Assembly: GCF_900157305.1 (NCBI RefSeq)
Contig: NZ_LS974202.1
Coordinates: forward strand, 2,108,001-2,172,000
DNA length: 64,000 bases
DNA from: Mesotoga infera
Lineage (GTDB): Bacteria > Thermotogota > Thermotogae > Petrotogales > Kosmotogaceae
Direction: 5' to 3'
The position numbers and the translations under genes were made by a program. Positions 7,980 through 16,687 of this stretch are shown here, in pieces (the stretch's first letter is position 1; every line of letters begins with the position of its first letter). The notes under the pieces are model-generated. The model worked only from the letters and a program-made list of their open reading frames with translations. It made no database searches and was not told the origin of the DNA.

Positions 7980-8921
7980 TTGGATCCAAAGACCCTTCTT
8001 CAAAATCTAGTTAACGGCCTCAGTCTCGGTTCACTTTATGCGTTGATAGCGATCGGTTATACCATGGTCTATGGTATTTTGAGACTCATCAACTTCGCTC
8101 ACGGTGACATATTCATGATGGCCGCTTACTTCACTTTTTTCTTTGTCACACTAATCCAATTGCCTTGGTATTTTGCAGCCATTTTTGCGATAGCCAGTGC
8201 TGCATTACTTGGATTTGGCGTTGACAGAATCGCATATAAGCCGATAAGAAAAGCTCCGAGAATATCGGCTTTAATAACGGCAATCGGTGTTTCCTTCTTT
8301 CTGGAGAGTCTAGCCGTTGTTATATTCTCCGGTATTCCCAGATCCTTCAGAACCATTTTTCCACAGTTCCTGAACGAAATGATAATTCTCGGCGGTCACA
8401 TGGAAATAAAGTATGGACAGGAAGTAATCTTGGGGGGTATCAGGTTCCCAATAATCTCCGTTGTCACGCTCGTTGTAACTGCAATCGCCATAATATTCTT
8501 GTGGTGGTTTATCTACAAAACGAAGATCGGAATGGCGATGAGATCTGTTTCGGTTGATATACCTACGACTTCGCTGATGGGAGTCAACGTCGATAGAGTC
8601 ATAGGCATGACTTTCGCTCTTGGTTCGGCACTGGCCGGGGTAGGAGGAATACTCTGGGCGGTAAGATATCCTCAGGTATGGCCATATATGGGCTTTTTAC
8701 CGGGTATGAAGGCTTTCGTTGCCGCAGTCTTTGGTGGTATTGGTTCCGTACCAGGCGCGGTTGTGGGCGGTCTTGTACTCGGCATAACCGAAGTGATGAT
8801 GGTCGGTCTTTTCCCCGGAGCTGCCGGATACAGAGACGCGTTTGCCTTTTTCATACTCATAATAATTCTCTCGGTCAAACCTTCCGGTCTCCTCGGAAAA
8901 CCAGAGCTAGTAAAGGTGTGA
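7980..8921 (+). CDS. livH: Branched-chain amino-acid ABC transporter permease LivH
   Basis: The permease has 313 residues and starts at TTG 7980, six bases after GGAGGT; no in-frame ATG sits as well. It is a polytopic inner-membrane protein with about eight membrane segments. The N-terminal GLSLGSLYALIAIGYTMVYGI and the following RLINFAHGDIFM are the classical LivH signature. The cytoplasmic loop GVNVDRVIGMTFALGSALAGV contacts the ATPases LivG/LivF. It forms the channel heterodimer with LivM, whose gene begins four bases later. Confidence 0.93.
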   Translation: MDPKTLLQNLVNGLSLGSLYALIAIGYTMVYGILRLINFAHGDIFMMAAYFTFFFVTLIQLPWYFAAIFAIASAALLGFGVDRIAYKPIRKAPRISALITAIGVSFFLESLAVVIFSGIPRSFRTIFPQFLNEMIILGGHMEIKYGQEVILGGIRFPIISVVTLVVTAIAIIFLWWFIYKTKIGMAMRSVSVDIPTTSLMGVNVDRVIGMTFALGSALAGVGGILWAVRYPQVWPYMGFLPGMKAFVAAVFGGIGSVPGAVVGGLVLGITEVMMVGLFPGAAGYRDAFAFFILIIILSVKPSGLLGKPELVKV

Positions 8922-8925
8922 TGAG

Positions 8926-9972
8926 ATGACCGTAAAGAAGAGGATTGTTTTAACCGCTGTAGCGATTATCTGTCTGTTCGTTATTCTGTACCTCTCTCAG
9001 GAGTTCATGGGCAGTTATTATTCGAGGATAATCACGCTAATAGGAATTTACGGAATAATGGCGGTAAGCCTGACCCTCGTGAACGGTATATCCGGTGTTT
9101 TCTCGCTTGGACATGCCGGATTCATCGCAGTCGGAGCCTACACATCGGCTCTACTAACTTTGTCTCCTCAACAGAAAGAGATAACCTTTATCATAGAAAA
9201 ATTGGTATGGCCTTTCAACTCTATTCAACTTCCCTTCTTCTGGGCGACTCTGATCGGAGGGATCGTTGCTGCGATCTTTGCGCTTGTCATAGGCTGGCCT
9301 TCGCTTCGCTTGACAGGCGATTACTTTGCTATTGCGACTCTGGGCTTCGCCGAAATCATAAGGATCTTCGCGCTGAACATGAACTCGCTTACCAACGGTG
9401 CTCTTGGATTGAAGGCCCTTCCCGACCACACCAACATCTGGGCGTCTTGGGGTTGGCTGTTGGTAACGGTTGCATGTGTGACGAGTCTGGCATACAGTTC
9501 CTTTGGCAGGGCCTTGAGGGCGATAAGAGAGGACAGGGTGGCGGCTCAGGCGATGGGTATAAACGTCTTCAAGCACCAGCTTATGGCCTTTGTTGTGGGA
9601 GGTTTCTTTGCGGGTATATCTGGTTCTCTCTACGCTCACTGGCTGAGTACTATAGATCCCAGAACGAATACAATAGGTATTATGCTAACGTTCAACGTGT
9701 TGATCATGATAGTTCTCGGCGGCCTAGGGAGCATCACCGGAGCTATAATCGGCGGGGCCCTTTTCGCTTTCCTGAGCGAATGGTTGAGATTTCTGGAAGG
9801 TCCGATGAACATTCTCGGTTTCAAGATAATGGGTATAACCGGTCTTAGAATGCTCGTATTTTCAAGCCTTTTCGTCGTGATAATGATTTTCTGGCCCAGG
9901 GGGATTATGGGAAGACGTGAGTTTTCCTGGGACGGTCTCGCTTCCCTCTTCAAAAGGAGGGATAGAAAATGA
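8926..9972 (+). CDS. livM: Branched-chain amino-acid ABC transporter permease LivM
   Basis: The permease has 348 residues from ATG 8926. An N-terminal membrane helix is followed by the LivM signature [21 protein letters not shown], a second helical bundle and the cytoplasmic coupling loop [16 protein letters not shown]. It pairs with LivH in the transport channel. Its stop overlaps the livG start by four bases (ATGA), so translation is coupled. Two long frames inside it (reverse 9154-9639, forward 9207-9848) are shadows. Confidence 0.93.
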   Translation: MTVKKRIVLTAVAIICLFVILYLSQEFMGSYYSRIITLIGIYGIMAVSLTLVNGISGVFSLGHAGFIAVGAYTSALLTLSPQQKEITFIIEKLVWPFNSIQLPFFWATLIGGIVAAIFALVIGWPSLRLTGDYFAIATLGFAEIIRIFALNMNSLTNGALGLKALPDHTNIWASWGWLLVTVACVTSLAYSSFGRALRAIREDRVAAQAMGINVFKHQLMAFVVGGFFAGISGSLYAHWLSTIDPRTNTIGIMLTFNVLIMIVLGGLGSITGAIIGGALFAFLSEWLRFLEGPMNILGFKIMGITGLRMLVFSSLFVVIMIFWPRGIMGRREFSWDGLASLFKRRDRK

Positions 9973-10763
9973 GAGTTCTGTCGCTTGAGGGTATTACCAT
10001 GCAGTTTGGTGGCCTAACGGCCGTTGGAGACGTCAGCTTCGAGGTCAAAGAGGGCGAATTGTTCGGCTTGATAGGACCTAACGGAGCCGGCAAAACCACT
10101 GTTTTCAACATGATAACGGGCCATTACAAACCGACCAGGGGAAAGATATATTTCAAGGAGATGGAGATTACAGGGTTAGTACCCGACAGGATAACCAGGA
10201 TGGGTATAGCAAGGACCTTTCAAAACATTCGTCTCTTTCAGGATTTGACGGTTCTTGAAAACGTTATGGTCGCCCAGCATCATAATATATCCAGTGGCGG
10301 ACAGGCTGCAAAATGGTTCTTAAAAAGTGTTACCAGGATCGGCTACGCCGCCAAAGAAAGGGAAATGAAAGAGAAGGCAATGAGTCTTTTGAATGTGCTT
10401 GGCATAGAAGGATTGGCGAACGATAAGTCTGGTTCACTGTCTTACGGTGCACAGAGACTGCTCGAAATCGCTAGGGCAATGGCCACCGGAGCATCGCTTC
10501 TCCTCCTAGACGAGCCCGCAGCCGGCATGAACGCTTCGGAGACTGCTCAGTTGGTTCACACAATACGGAAGATAAGGGACGATTTCAGTTTGACCGTCCT
10601 ACTCATAGAGCACGACATGAAACTGGTGATGGGACTTTGCGAAAGAATAATGGTGCTGGATTATGGAAGAACTATAAGCGAAGGTGATCCGGCATATGTT
10701 CAAAAAGATAGGAAGGTCATAGAAGCTTACCTGGGGAAGGAGTGGGTTACAATTGGAAGATGA
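9969..10763 (+). CDS. livG: Branched-chain amino-acid ABC transporter ATPase LivG
   Basis: The ATPase has 264 residues from ATG 9969 with AAAAGGAGGG eight bases upstream. It has Walker [13 protein letters not shown] (about residues 36-47), the LivG-type signature [14 protein letters not shown], Walker [13 protein letters not shown] and the switch His in IEHDM. The LSYGAQ form of the ABC signature separates LivG from LivF. It powers import together with LivF. Confidence 0.94.
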   Translation: MRVLSLEGITMQFGGLTAVGDVSFEVKEGELFGLIGPNGAGKTTVFNMITGHYKPTRGKIYFKEMEITGLVPDRITRMGIARTFQNIRLFQDLTVLENVMVAQHHNISSGGQAAKWFLKSVTRIGYAAKEREMKEKAMSLLNVLGIEGLANDKSGSLSYGAQRLLEIARAMATGASLLLLDEPAAGMNASETAQLVHTIRKIRDDFSLTVLLIEHDMKLVMGLCERIMVLDYGRTISEGDPAYVQKDRKVIEAYLGKEWVTIGR

Positions 10764-11469
10764 AATCCTGAAAATAGAAAATCTCCAGGTCAACTACGGC
10801 TCGATTAAAGCCGTGAAAGGCATCTCTATTTCTGTTCAGAAGGGTAGTATCGTGACGATCATAGGTTCGAACGGGGCCGGAAAGAGCACCACTCTGGGAG
10901 CGATAAGCGGATTGACCAGACCTTCGGGAGGAAAGATCATTTTCAGGGATAGAGATATAACCCGTTTGGGTGCCGCCAAGACCAGTCAGCTAGGTATATC
11001 GCTCGTACCGGAAGGCCGAAGAATCTTCCCGAATTTGACTGTGCGGGAGAACATGATGATGGGCGCCTATAACAGAAAGAACAAGGAAGAGGTTCAGGAG
11101 AACTTTAAGACGGTCTTTACGTTGTTTCCAAGATTGAAGGAGAGGTTAAAACAACCGGGCGGGACTCTCTCGGGTGGTGAACAACAGATGCTCGCCATAG
11201 GCAGAAGTCTGATGGCCAATCCCGATCTCATAATGATGGATGAGCCTTCGCTCGGATTGGCTCCGATCGTGGTTGAAGAGGTCTTCAAAGCGATACAGTC
11301 TCTCAACAGCAAAGGTGTCACGATACTGCTGGTGGAGCAGAACGCTGCGAAGGCTCTAGAAATATCCCGGTATGCTTATGTTCTGGAAACCGGATGCGTG
11401 ACACTGCAGGGGGATGCAAAAAAGCTCCTCGAAAGTGAAGAGGTTCGAAAGGTTTACCTGGGTATATGA
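10753..11469 (+). CDS. livF: Branched-chain amino-acid ABC transporter ATPase LivF
   Basis: The ATPase has 238 residues and starts at TTG 10753, inside the last codons of livG (11-bp overlap), after GGAAGGAG. It has Walker A GSNGAGKSTTL, ABC signature LSGGEQQMLAIGR, Walker B LIMMDEPSLGL and an EQNAAKAL H-loop region with Gln in place of the switch His, as is usual for LivF. It is the last gene of the operon, ahead of an intrinsic terminator. Confidence 0.94.
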   Translation: MEDEILKIENLQVNYGSIKAVKGISISVQKGSIVTIIGSNGAGKSTTLGAISGLTRPSGGKIIFRDRDITRLGAAKTSQLGISLVPEGRRIFPNLTVRENMMMGAYNRKNKEEVQENFKTVFTLFPRLKERLKQPGGTLSGGEQQMLAIGRSLMANPDLIMMDEPSLGLAPIVVEEVFKAIQSLNSKGVTILLVEQNAAKALEISRYAYVLETGCVTLQGDAKKLLESEEVRKVYLGI

Positions 11470-11476
11470 AAGAGAA

Positions 11477-12118
11477 TCACCCTTGAGCCCCTTCGGTGGG
11501 GCTCCTTTCTTTTTTCTTCCTTCTAATATAGGCTTTTAGACCTGTTTCTTTTCCACTTGATATTCTGTGAAGGTTTTCTAGATTCCTGGAGATCATTATC
11601 GTTGCGATAGGAAGAAGCATCAGCGAGATTCCCCAACGGTAACCGAATATCCTGAAAAGAAAGATCATAACCGAAGATACGGCTATCACTCCGGGAGCAG
11701 AATAATCGGTAATGGCTATGAATATCAGCAGTATGGTCATACAGATCAAGGCTACCTGGTAGTCGAGACCTATCAATCCTCCAGCGAGCGTGGCCGTTCC
11801 CTTCCCGCCTTTGAATCCCAAGAAAATCGGGTACATATGCCCGATAGTCGCAAAGGTTGAAGCCACAAATAGCATCTGATAAGTCCAGTTCGGATCAACC
11901 CCTTTGATTATTAGAATAGTTCCCATACCCTTCATGAAATCTATCGCCCCGGTAAGAATGCCAATCTTCCAGCCCATAACGGAAACCATGTTTGACGCGC
12001 CCATGTTACCTGTTCCCCTCTTTCTGATATCGAACCCGAAAAAAACTCTCCCGATCAGGTAGGCAGTGGGTATGGAACCGATCATATACGCGAAGACCGC
12101 AGAGTATATAAGCTTCAT
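11477..12118 (-). CDS. plsY: Acyl-phosphate:glycerol-3-phosphate acyltransferase PlsY
   Basis: The enzyme has 213 residues. It is an integral membrane protein with about five helices and contains the PlsY signatures: GSIPTAYLIGR, RKRGTGNMGASN and the substrate loop FLGFKGGKGTAT. It transfers the acyl group from acyl-phosphate to glycerol-3-phosphate, forming lysophosphatidic acid, the first membrane-lipid step. It is the last gene of a reverse operon after the FakAB-like fusion and a DUF1295 protein (13-bp gap). The charged C-terminal tail (KKKERSPTEGAQG) is encoded across the converging liv terminator and may have been extended at some cost to conservation. Confidence 0.95.
   Translation of the reverse strand: MKLIYSAVFAYMIGSIPTAYLIGRVFFGFDIRKRGTGNMGASNMVSVMGWKIGILTGAIDFMKGMGTILIIKGVDPNWTYQMLFVASTFATIGHMYPIFLGFKGGKGTATLAGGLIGLDYQVALICMTILLIFIAITDYSAPGVIAVSSVMIFLFRIFGYRWGISLMLLPIATIMISRNLENLHRISSGKETGLKAYIRRKKKERSPTEGAQG
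11485..11504 (+). terminator. Intrinsic terminator of the liv operon
   Basis: A 7-bp stem GAGCCCC/GGGGCTC with a TTCGGT loop is followed on the plus strand by CTTTCTTTTTT. It lies within the last codons of the convergent plsY gene (11477-12118). Confidence 0.88.
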
Positions 12119-12131
12119 CTCATCTCACCCG

Positions 12132-12899
12132 CTACTTTTTCGGAAACCATGGAATGAAAGAGTTGGTTTCTTTCATATATTCCGTGAATTTCGGGTATTG
12201 TCGGTATTTTCTTTCAAGGTAAGGAACACCCGAAACGAACCTCAAGAGGAATGTTATTAAAATAGGGCTAATAATGGCCAACCATCCATCCTGCAATGAA
12301 AGCGCGACTATGAAAATGCCCCACCATTGAACGGCTTCACCGAAGTAATTGGGGTGTCGGGAATATCTCCAGAGGCCGCTCTTCATTATATCGCCAGGCT
12401 TTTTGGTTTTTACGAACTTTTTCAGCTGATTATCGGCGATTGCTTCGAAGAGGAAACCTGCGAACCAGATCGACAGTCCCAGAAGATCCAGCCAGCCCAA
12501 GGATGGACCGGATGTGCTGTTCACAAGCATAACAGGATACGCTACAATGAGCATGAAGAAACCCTGAAGGACATATATCTGGAGGAAAGAGCGTATCAAA
12601 ACGTATCTTCCCCAATTCTCTCTCATAGCCGCGTATCTAAAATCTTCGCCCCTGCCTCTGTTTCGCCTGAAAATATGGATTGCCAGTCTCAACCCCCAGA
12701 GAGTTACGACGGCAGTCACCAGTAGCTGTCTGAGATTGAATTCTCCGAAGGAGAGAAGGGTGAAATAGCCGATCAAGACAAACCCCGTTCCCCAGGCGAC
12801 GTCAACAATCGAATTATCCTTCCTGATCGAGGCTATCAAGAAGAAAATACTCATATAGACGAGAACCACAAGAGTGCTAAACATAGCAACTTCGATCAT
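12132..12899 (-). CDS. DUF1295 membrane protein (steroid-reductase/ICMT fold)
   Basis: The protein has 255 residues from ATG 12899, after GAGGAGG. It is a polytopic protein with six or seven helices. The C-terminal motif SGLWRYSRHPNYFGEAVQWWG is the cofactor-binding signature shared by DUF1295, 5-alpha-reductase-like and isoprenylcysteine methyltransferase-like enzymes. The N-terminal VDVAWG and ..LWGLRLAIHIFRRN.. stretches also match DUF1295. The reaction is not established: either reduction of an unsaturated lipid or methyl transfer is possible. Its place between a fatty-acid kinase fusion and PlsY suggests it acts on a lipid substrate. Confidence 0.85.
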   Translation of the reverse strand: MIEVAMFSTLVVLVYMSIFFLIASIRKDNSIVDVAWGTGFVLIGYFTLLSFGEFNLRQLLVTAVVTLWGLRLAIHIFRRNRGRGEDFRYAAMRENWGRYVLIRSFLQIYVLQGFFMLIVAYPVMLVNSTSGPSLGWLDLLGLSIWFAGFLFEAIADNQLKKFVKTKKPGDIMKSGLWRYSRHPNYFGEAVQWWGIFIVALSLQDGWLAIISPILITFLLRFVSGVPYLERKYRQYPKFTEYMKETNSFIPWFPKK

Positions 12900-12908
12900 A
12901 CAGCCTCC

Positions 12909-14726
12909 TCAGCGTACTTTTATTTCTTCCGACCAGGTGTTTCTCTCACATAACACCGAAACGCTCACTGCTCCGATCCCGGCGCTTATTCCGACAACCG
13001 GGGAGACCTCCATTATGAATTCCGGTTTTTTCCCCAGTAGCTTCGTGAGGCTTTCTTCAAAAGCCTTGGCCTGCTTCGGTGCGTGGGCGTGTGTTATATT
13101 GTAATTCTCGATCCTGCACTTTCTGTTCAGTTCATCGATATAACCAAGTATCTTCTTCATATTTCCGAGTCTGCTGAAGGCCTTTCCATAAAGTTTCGAG
13201 TTGCCTTCTTCATCCACCGATACAATCGGCTTCAGGTTCATCATTTTGGCCAGCAAGCCCTTCATGGGACTGACCCTTCCGCCCTTGACCATGTATTTCA
13301 AGGTGTTAACACTGACGAAGATCCTTGAATTCTTTGTGAGCGACTCGATGGTTTTGACTATTTCGTCGTGATCCGTTCCATTCTCTATGAGCTGCGCGGC
13401 TCTCAGGACAAGCAATCCAAAGGAGCCGGAGACGTGCCTGGAATTTATTACACTGATTTTCTTTCCTTTAAGCCTTTCTGCCGCTTTCAGACTTGAATTC
13501 CAGGTACCGCTCAATTTGTCGGAAACATGGATGGCTATGACCGAATCATAGTGTGTAGCCAGAAAGTGGTAGAGGTTCTGAAAAGAGTTAATACCTGGCT
13601 GGGCCGAAACCGGATAGATATCGGTGCTCTCGAGCATCGAATAAAACTGGTCGGGCTTGATGGTTATCTTATCAAGATAATGGCTTTCCCCAAAATTCAG
13701 AAACAGTGGCACAACGTGGATTTGGTAATAATCTATGATCTCTCTCGGCAAATCGCATACCGAGTCAATAACAAGCGCGATGGGGTATTTTCGTCTCTGA
13801 CTGACTCTGTACTGCATCTCCATGTCGTCGACTTTCTGCTGCGTGATACTTCCATATTTCCCTAGCCTGTAAAAGAGATCGGCCGGCTCGTTGGTATGTA
13901 TATGAACCCTTGTACGTTTGTTGGAGCCGACTACCACAATTGAATCTCCATAAGAACCAGCATCTCTCTTCAAAGACTCTTGATCGATTCCAGTTCCCTC
14001 TATAATCGCTTCGGTGCAGTACCTGAACTGTATGTTGGTCTCATCTACATGAACATGATTGTGCAGTTCGATGTCGGGAATGACTTCGTCCTCCATTTCA
14101 ACGGTCTTTCCACTCAGAAATATCTTTATTCCCTCCACGAAGGCTACGAAACCTCGGGCTCCGGCATCCACGACACCTGCCTTTTTCAAAGCATCGAGCT
14201 TCTCTGGCGTCTCTTCAAGAGATTTCTTCGCGACCTCGTTGGATCTAGTTATCATTTCAAGAAAGGAGTTTTCGGAGCCCCCGGCAGAGTTCAACGCTTC
14301 GGCCCAATCTTTCATAACTGTAAGCATTGTTCCTTCTACTGGCGTGGTCATTGCATCGTAAGCGTAAGGGACGGCTTCCCTAATGGCCCTGGCAAAACTC
14401 CGGCTGTCAAGGCTCTCTTTGTTGCCGATCGCGTTGCTAAGTCCGTGTATGTACTGGGCGAAGATCGCTCCAGAGTTACCTCTGGCACCCATAAGAGCTG
14501 CGTCGGCGATAGATCTGGAAGTCTTGCCTATGGACTGAGACACGGCTGTCAACTCTATTATTGATTTCATCGTAGAAGCCAGGTTGGTTCCCGTGTCGCC
14601 GTCCGGAACCGGAAAGACGTTTATCTTGTTGAGGTATCCCTGCTCCTTTATAACAGCCCTGGCGCCAGAGAAAAATGCGTTGAAAAGTGTCGGTCCATCG
14701 ATTACTTTCTGAATCTTTTTCTCCAT
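12909..14726 (-). CDS. FakA-FakB-like fusion: DAK2 kinase domain plus DegV fatty-acid-binding domain
   Basis: The protein has 605 residues from ATG 14726 with AGGAGGAG. Residues ~10-205 are a DhaL/DAK2 nucleotide-binding domain (DGDTGTN at 42-48 for metal-ATP, ARGNSG at 81-86). Residues ~215-310 match the FakA middle domain, with RYCTEA (Cys 237) and RVHIHTNEP (His 275, His 277). From ~314 to the end is a complete DegV domain (ALVIDSVCDLP at the start, SAQPG loop, and a SVNTLKYMVKGGRVSP segment). Known biology: in firmicutes FakB presents a bound fatty acid and separate FakA phosphorylates it to acyl-phosphate. Here both are on one chain, and the usual FakA C-terminal domain is replaced by DegV. 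The product would feed PlsY, encoded two genes downstream. Confidence 0.88.
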   Translation of the reverse strand: MEKKIQKVIDGPTLFNAFFSGARAVIKEQGYLNKINVFPVPDGDTGTNLASTMKSIIELTAVSQSIGKTSRSIADAALMGARGNSGAIFAQYIHGLSNAIGNKESLDSRSFARAIREAVPYAYDAMTTPVEGTMLTVMKDWAEALNSAGGSENSFLEMITRSNEVAKKSLEETPEKLDALKKAGVVDAGARGFVAFVEGIKIFLSGKTVEMEDEVIPDIELHNHVHVDETNIQFRYCTEAIIEGTGIDQESLKRDAGSYGDSIVVVGSNKRTRVHIHTNEPADLFYRLGKYGSITQQKVDDMEMQYRVSQRRKYPIALVIDSVCDLPREIIDYYQIHVVPLFLNFGESHYLDKITIKPDQFYSMLESTDIYPVSAQPGINSFQNLYHFLATHYDSVIAIHVSDKLSGTWNSSLKAAERLKGKKISVINSRHVSGSFGLLVLRAAQLIENGTDHDEIVKTIESLTKNSRIFVSVNTLKYMVKGGRVSPMKGLLAKMMNLKPIVSVDEEGNSKLYGKAFSRLGNMKKILGYIDELNRKCRIENYNITHAHAPKQAKAFEESLTKLLGKKPEFIMEVSPVVGISAGIGAVSVSVLCERNTWSEEIKVR

Positions 14727-14856
14727 TTTCTCCTCCTGTCATGACACCGTTTATGAATATGTTAGCACAACGGAGATTGGAGTAAAGCTCACTGTATGTA
14801 GTGATTAGATTTTTGGGGAAAAAGAGAAAGTATCGACGGAATATTTGAAGAGAAAA

Positions 14857-14880
14857 ATCGCCCGCTTTCAAGCGGGCGAT
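14857..14880 (-). terminator. Intrinsic terminator of the cold-shock gene
   Basis: A perfect 11-bp stem (ATCGCCCGCTT and its complement) with a two-base centre is followed on the reverse strand by TTTTTCTC. It lies 24 bp downstream of the csp stop. Confidence 0.9.
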
Positions 14881-14904
14881 GGGATTGCTTATATAGACAT
14901 TCGA

Positions 14905-15105
14905 TTACTTCGCAATTCTAACTTTTGCTGCCTGAGGACCCTTTGGGCCGTCCTCAACTTCGAACTCTACTCTCTGACCTTCGTCAAGAGTCTTGAAGCC
15001 ATCCATTTCGATTGCGGAAAAGTGAACGAAGACATCCCCACCTTCGTCCTTAGTAATAAAGCCGTACCCCTTTGTTCCGTTGAACCATTTCACAGTTCCT
15101 GTCAT
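14905..15105 (-). CDS. csp: Cold-shock protein (CspA family)
   Basis: The protein has 66 residues starting at ATG 15105, eight bases after AGGAGG. It is a single five-stranded OB-fold cold-shock domain with RNP1 KGYGFI and RNP2 VFVHFSAI, which bind single-stranded nucleic acid and melt RNA structure. Length is exactly that of the family. A longer in-frame extension to 15213 would run through the promoter and is not used. The transcript has an untranslated leader of about 65 nt with small stem-loops, as is common for csp genes. Confidence 0.96.
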   Translation of the reverse strand: MTGTVKWFNGTKGYGFITKDEGGDVFVHFSAIEMDGFKTLDEGQRVEFEVEDGPKGPQAAKVRIAK

Positions 15106-15174
15106 ACTTGAGTGTTCCTCCTTAAAATTACCTTGCACCACTTGCAAAGCGATAGTGTCCTTCTGGACAGATTC

Positions 15175-15180
15175 ATTATA
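15175..15180 (-). promoter_or_regulatory. Extended -10 promoter of csp
   Basis: The reverse strand reads TGTTATAAT, a perfect extended -10 element, with TTGCAT upstream at a long 19-bp spacing. Transcription should start about 60-65 bases before ATG 15105. Confidence 0.65.
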
Positions 15181-15279
15181 ACACACTAAACTCAATAAAA
15201 TGCAAGTACCCAATCTGAAAGAAAAAAATTTTTGTCAATCTTCTTGCCGAATTTTCGGTTCACTTCCTTTGATGTCTGT

Positions 15280-16638
15280 CTACTCTTTATCGAAAAGATT
15301 TCCAGTCTCTCTCCTCTGGGAAAGTTCTAACAGAAGCGAATGGAATTTCAGGCACTCTTCCCTGGAAGGATCGACCTGTCCATATTTGACAGGTACAAAA
15401 ATCGACGTAACCTCCGAGACCACTCCCCTCTTCTCCTGATCGATCTCCACCATCAATTCATTGGGCGTAAGCTGAACGTAATTCTTGAAAAAACTCATTC
15501 TCATCCATCTGTATCCATCAAGGATGAACTTTCTGTTGTATTTGAGGGGTGGTACTTCGCGGTCCAGCGGTTTTCGACTTCCTCGAGGTTCTTTATTGGG
15601 ATTTTCCATATTGCTACCGCGTCTTCGTCTCTCTACGCCGTTCGTAGTTACGAAAACAATCGCTAACGCGAGTGCGATAGATAAAATGGCTAGTGCAACT
15701 AATGAAGACCATCTAAGAGTTTCGAACAGGATCCCGGACAACGCCGACTCTTCGGAAATTATATCTCCACTCGGAGAATCCTCAACCTCTATGACGTTTG
15801 AAGACGGAGTCTGGGATTGAACTCCCCCGTCCAACGAAAACTCGACGTTTTCTGCCAGGGGAAGTGATCTTAGATACATGAATCCCCCTATTATGAATAT
15901 CAATAGAGAGATCAAAATTAGTAAAGGTGGTATCAGTCTGGCAAATCCACGCGTGATACGGAACATCTTCCAAGCTATTGAAGCCACTAAAACGAACGAA
16001 AGCGTATAAAACAGAGATATGATTATCGAGTCCACAATTCCCGTTTCCGGTTGAGCTTCGTCAACCATACCGGGGGATCGAAGCGGATTTCTCTCCATAC
16101 TCTGGGCGTCGGTCGCCGTTTGACCATCCTGGACGTACTCAAGAGGATTTTGGTTCTGAGATGATTTAGTGCCTTCGAAATGCTCCTCGCTTTCGAGGCT
16201 TCTAATAAGACCTCCAATCGGTCCTTTTGAAACAATCATGATAAGCACCGATAGTACCAGAACTGAGACAAGCAGTAGCCTGGAAAAGCCTGGTATCGTA
16301 AAAAGCCTGTAGCATACAATAAACAGAAAGACCCCAACCGCGATTTCCGTCAGTATCGGGCTGATAGAAAAGGCTACCCCCAGTATCAACAGACCTGTCA
16401 GGGCTGAATATGGGTGCCAATCCATGACTAGAATTATACCGGCTATCATCGTAACTGTGGATAAGGTGTATAAAGCGTCGACCCGGAGAATTCCGCTCAG
16501 AAGTATTATCAATGCAAAAAGAGTTATCGGTAGAATAAAATACACACTACAGCCGGTTCTGTTACTTCCGTAGACGAAAAGAAAGGCGATTATCGCTCCA
16601 CCGGCAATTGCGATCAGTAACCCGCCAGTCTGTATCAA
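15280..16638 (-). CDS. Polytopic membrane protein with C-terminal DUF4129-like domain
   Basis: The frame gives about 452 residues from TTG 16638. Around five N-terminal helices are followed by a polar loop (~155-205), two more helices, a second acidic loop, one helix near 325-350 and a cytoplasmic tail. The tail, from WMRMSFFKNYVQLTPNELM to ..FVPVKYG.., follows the DUF4129 pattern (TP-x-E ... F-x-x-x-x-Y-G). DUF4129 domains usually end the transglutaminase-like partner of MoxR-DUF58 operons; here no transglutaminase domain is seen. TTG 16638 has no ribosome site. The frame stays open upstream, and an ATA codon at 16695 lies nine bases after GGGGAGG inside the DUF58 gene, so the true start is uncertain. 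Confidence 0.7.
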   Translation of the reverse strand: MIQTGGLLIAIAGGAIIAFLFVYGSNRTGCSVYFILPITLFALIILLSGILRVDALYTLSTVTMIAGIILVMDWHPYSALTGLLILGVAFSISPILTEIAVGVFLFIVCYRLFTIPGFSRLLLVSVLVLSVLIMIVSKGPIGGLIRSLESEEHFEGTKSSQNQNPLEYVQDGQTATDAQSMERNPLRSPGMVDEAQPETGIVDSIIISLFYTLSFVLVASIAWKMFRITRGFARLIPPLLILISLLIFIIGGFMYLRSLPLAENVEFSLDGGVQSQTPSSNVIEVEDSPSGDIISEESALSGILFETLRWSSLVALAILSIALALAIVFVTTNGVERRRRGSNMENPNKEPRGSRKPLDREVPPLKYNRKFILDGYRWMRMSFFKNYVQLTPNELMVEIDQEKRGVVSEVTSIFVPVKYGQVDPSREECLKFHSLLLELSQRRETGNLFDKE

Positions 16639-16687
16639 TGCTAAGATTGCTACGGATGCGACAATGAAAGTCTGAACCTTGCCGGTA

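Noticed and set aside
9154-9848. Long frames on both strands within livM
   Set aside because: They are Arg- and Cys-rich shadows of a clear permease gene.
14905-15213. 102-residue version of the cold-shock protein
   Set aside because: The extra 36 residues run through the extended -10 promoter; ATG 15105 has a perfect ribosome site and gives the family length.
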